From Mytilinidion resinicola (taxonomy: Eukaryota > Ascomycota > Dothideomycetes > Mytilinidiales > Mytilinidiaceae), in NCBI RefSeq assembly GCF_010093595.1, contig NW_022985450.1:1056188-1120187 (forward strand): a stretch of DNA of 64,000 nucleotides, written 5' to 3'. The notes beneath the pieces were generated by a model, which did no database searches, had not been told where the DNA came from, and saw nothing but the letters and a program-made list of their open reading frames with translations. Below, piece after piece: positions 63,464-64,000 of this stretch. The translations under genes were made by a program, and so were the position numbers. Numbering within the stretch: the first letter of the stretch is position 1; each line of letters starts with the position of its first letter.

Positions 63464-64000
63464 TTAATCTCTATTCTCCATTTGCCACTTATTGAGATTT
63501 CTAAGCGAAGACGCTGTGCGAGGATGCTGAGGGCCAAGAATCTGCCTGCTCAGCTGAACGCACCTTTCCATTAATGCGATGGCCTCTCCGTTCCGGCCTC
63601 GGGACTTCCACGTGTGTGCCAGGTTGTTCATGCTGCTTAGCGTGTCCGGATGCTCCGCCCCAAGCACCCTCTTTCTTGTCTCTACTACTTGCACCTCCAG
63701 CTCTTCGGCCTCCTTCCACCGCCCTTGGTTCCAGTACGTCGACGCTAGGTTGTTCATGCTGGTTAGCGTGTCCGGATGCTCCGCCCCAAGCACCCTCTTT
63801 CTTATCTCTATTACTTGCACCTGTAGCTCCTCAGCCTCTGCCCACCGCCCTCGGCACTTCCACATGTGTGCCAGGTTGTTCATGCTGCTTAGCATGTCCG
63901 GATGCTCCGCCCCAAGCACCCTCTTTCTCATCTCCATTACTTGCATCTGCAGCTCTTCGGCCTCCTTCCACCGCCCCTGACTCCGGTACGTTGACGCAAG
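63464..64000 (-). CDS. Kinesin-light-chain-type TPR protein, C-terminal part (partial)
   Basis: Minus-strand frame open to the window edge; the N-terminus is outside. It contains four 42-residue TPR units of the type GRWKEAEELEVQV...RKRVLGAEHPDTLSSMNNLA, matching TPR_10/TPR_12 repeats. It ends RQILGPQHPRTASSLRNLNK and a short tail. At DNA level three units repeat exactly every 126 bp with very high identity. In fungi such repeats are commonly the sensor end of NACHT or NB-ARC immune-type receptors or follow a patatin or phosphorylase domain; which effector this one has cannot be seen here. Confidence 0.85.
   Translation of the reverse strand, partial: LASTYRSQGRWKEAEELQMQVMEMRKRVLGAEHPDMLSSMNNLAHMWKCRGRWAEAEELQVQVIEIRKRVLGAEHPDTLTSMNNLASTYWNQGRWKEAEELEVQVVETRKRVLGAEHPDTLSSMNNLAHTWKSRGRNGEAIALMERCVQLSRQILGPQHPRTASSLRNLNKWQMENRD
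63627..64000. repeat. 126-bp coding tandem repeat
   Basis: TTCATGCTG and surrounding sequence recur at 63627, 63753 and 63879, exactly 126 bp apart, with stretches such as CCGGATGCTCCGCCCCAAGC unchanged in all three. The array continues beyond the window. Confidence 0.9.

Noticed and set aside
1..64000. tRNA, rRNA or other structured RNA genes
   Set aside because: Read for B-box-like GGTTCGA sequences and cloverleaf context; the few hits had no acceptor stem or A box.

Overview
The window reads as a chromosome segment of a filamentous ascomycete (Pezizomycotina; I cannot fix the class). The evidence is short GT-AG introns of about 50-80 bp, fungal families (ERG4, MGR2, PRO45/SLMAP, HET, fungal-type TPR), and massive CpA-to-TpA decay of transposons typical of repeat-induced point mutation (RIP). 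All gene models are read by eye from translation and splice signals. No searches were run.

Left part (1-23,569). The 3' end of an alpha/beta hydrolase gene is followed by short degenerate repeats. Then comes one very large nested transposon stack. A Tc1/mariner element with 43-bp inverted ends and TA target sites (1,574-23,335) is split by a Tad1-like LINE (16-bp target duplication) and by an LTR retroelement with 191-bp LTRs (duplication GTTAA). The LINE carries a chromodomain-type Ty3/gypsy element (duplication CTAAG) and a solo LTR. That gypsy element carries a second solo LTR (duplication ATAGG). A second copy of the same gypsy family lies inside the 191-bp-LTR element beside an assembly gap of 155 N, without a target duplication. 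Nearly every coding frame in the stack is broken by RIP-type stops.

Relic zone (23,570-33,081). This holds a sterol C-3 dehydrogenase (ERG26-like) pseudogene, a Fot1/pogo transposase fragment, a cytochrome P450 pseudogene interrupted by an internally deleted hAT element with a perfect 8-bp duplication, and a 784-bp Mutator-like non-autonomous element with a 9-bp duplication. One intact 697-residue protein of unknown function sits among them, with a possible PD-(D/E)XK nuclease core and a SAP-like tail. A stump of an alcohol dehydrogenase follows.

Gene-rich part (34,287-60,538). In order: a class 3 lipase, an MFS transporter, a damaged alkaline ceramidase, a DUF4267-like membrane protein, an RBR ubiquitin ligase, a TPR-SET pseudogene, ERG4 (last step of ergosterol synthesis), MGR2 (TIM23 mitochondrial import), a PRO45/SLMAP-type STRIPAK protein, octanoyltransferase LIP2 head-to-head with RNase P/MRP subunit POP7, and a nitronate monooxygenase. 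The LIP2-POP7 pair is notable because lipoate/mitochondrial fatty acid synthesis and RNase P have been linked in other eukaryotes.

Right edge (61,806-64,000). A decayed HET-domain gene lies next to the C-terminal end of a TPR protein with near-identical 42-residue repeats. Both families belong to fungal self/non-self recognition.
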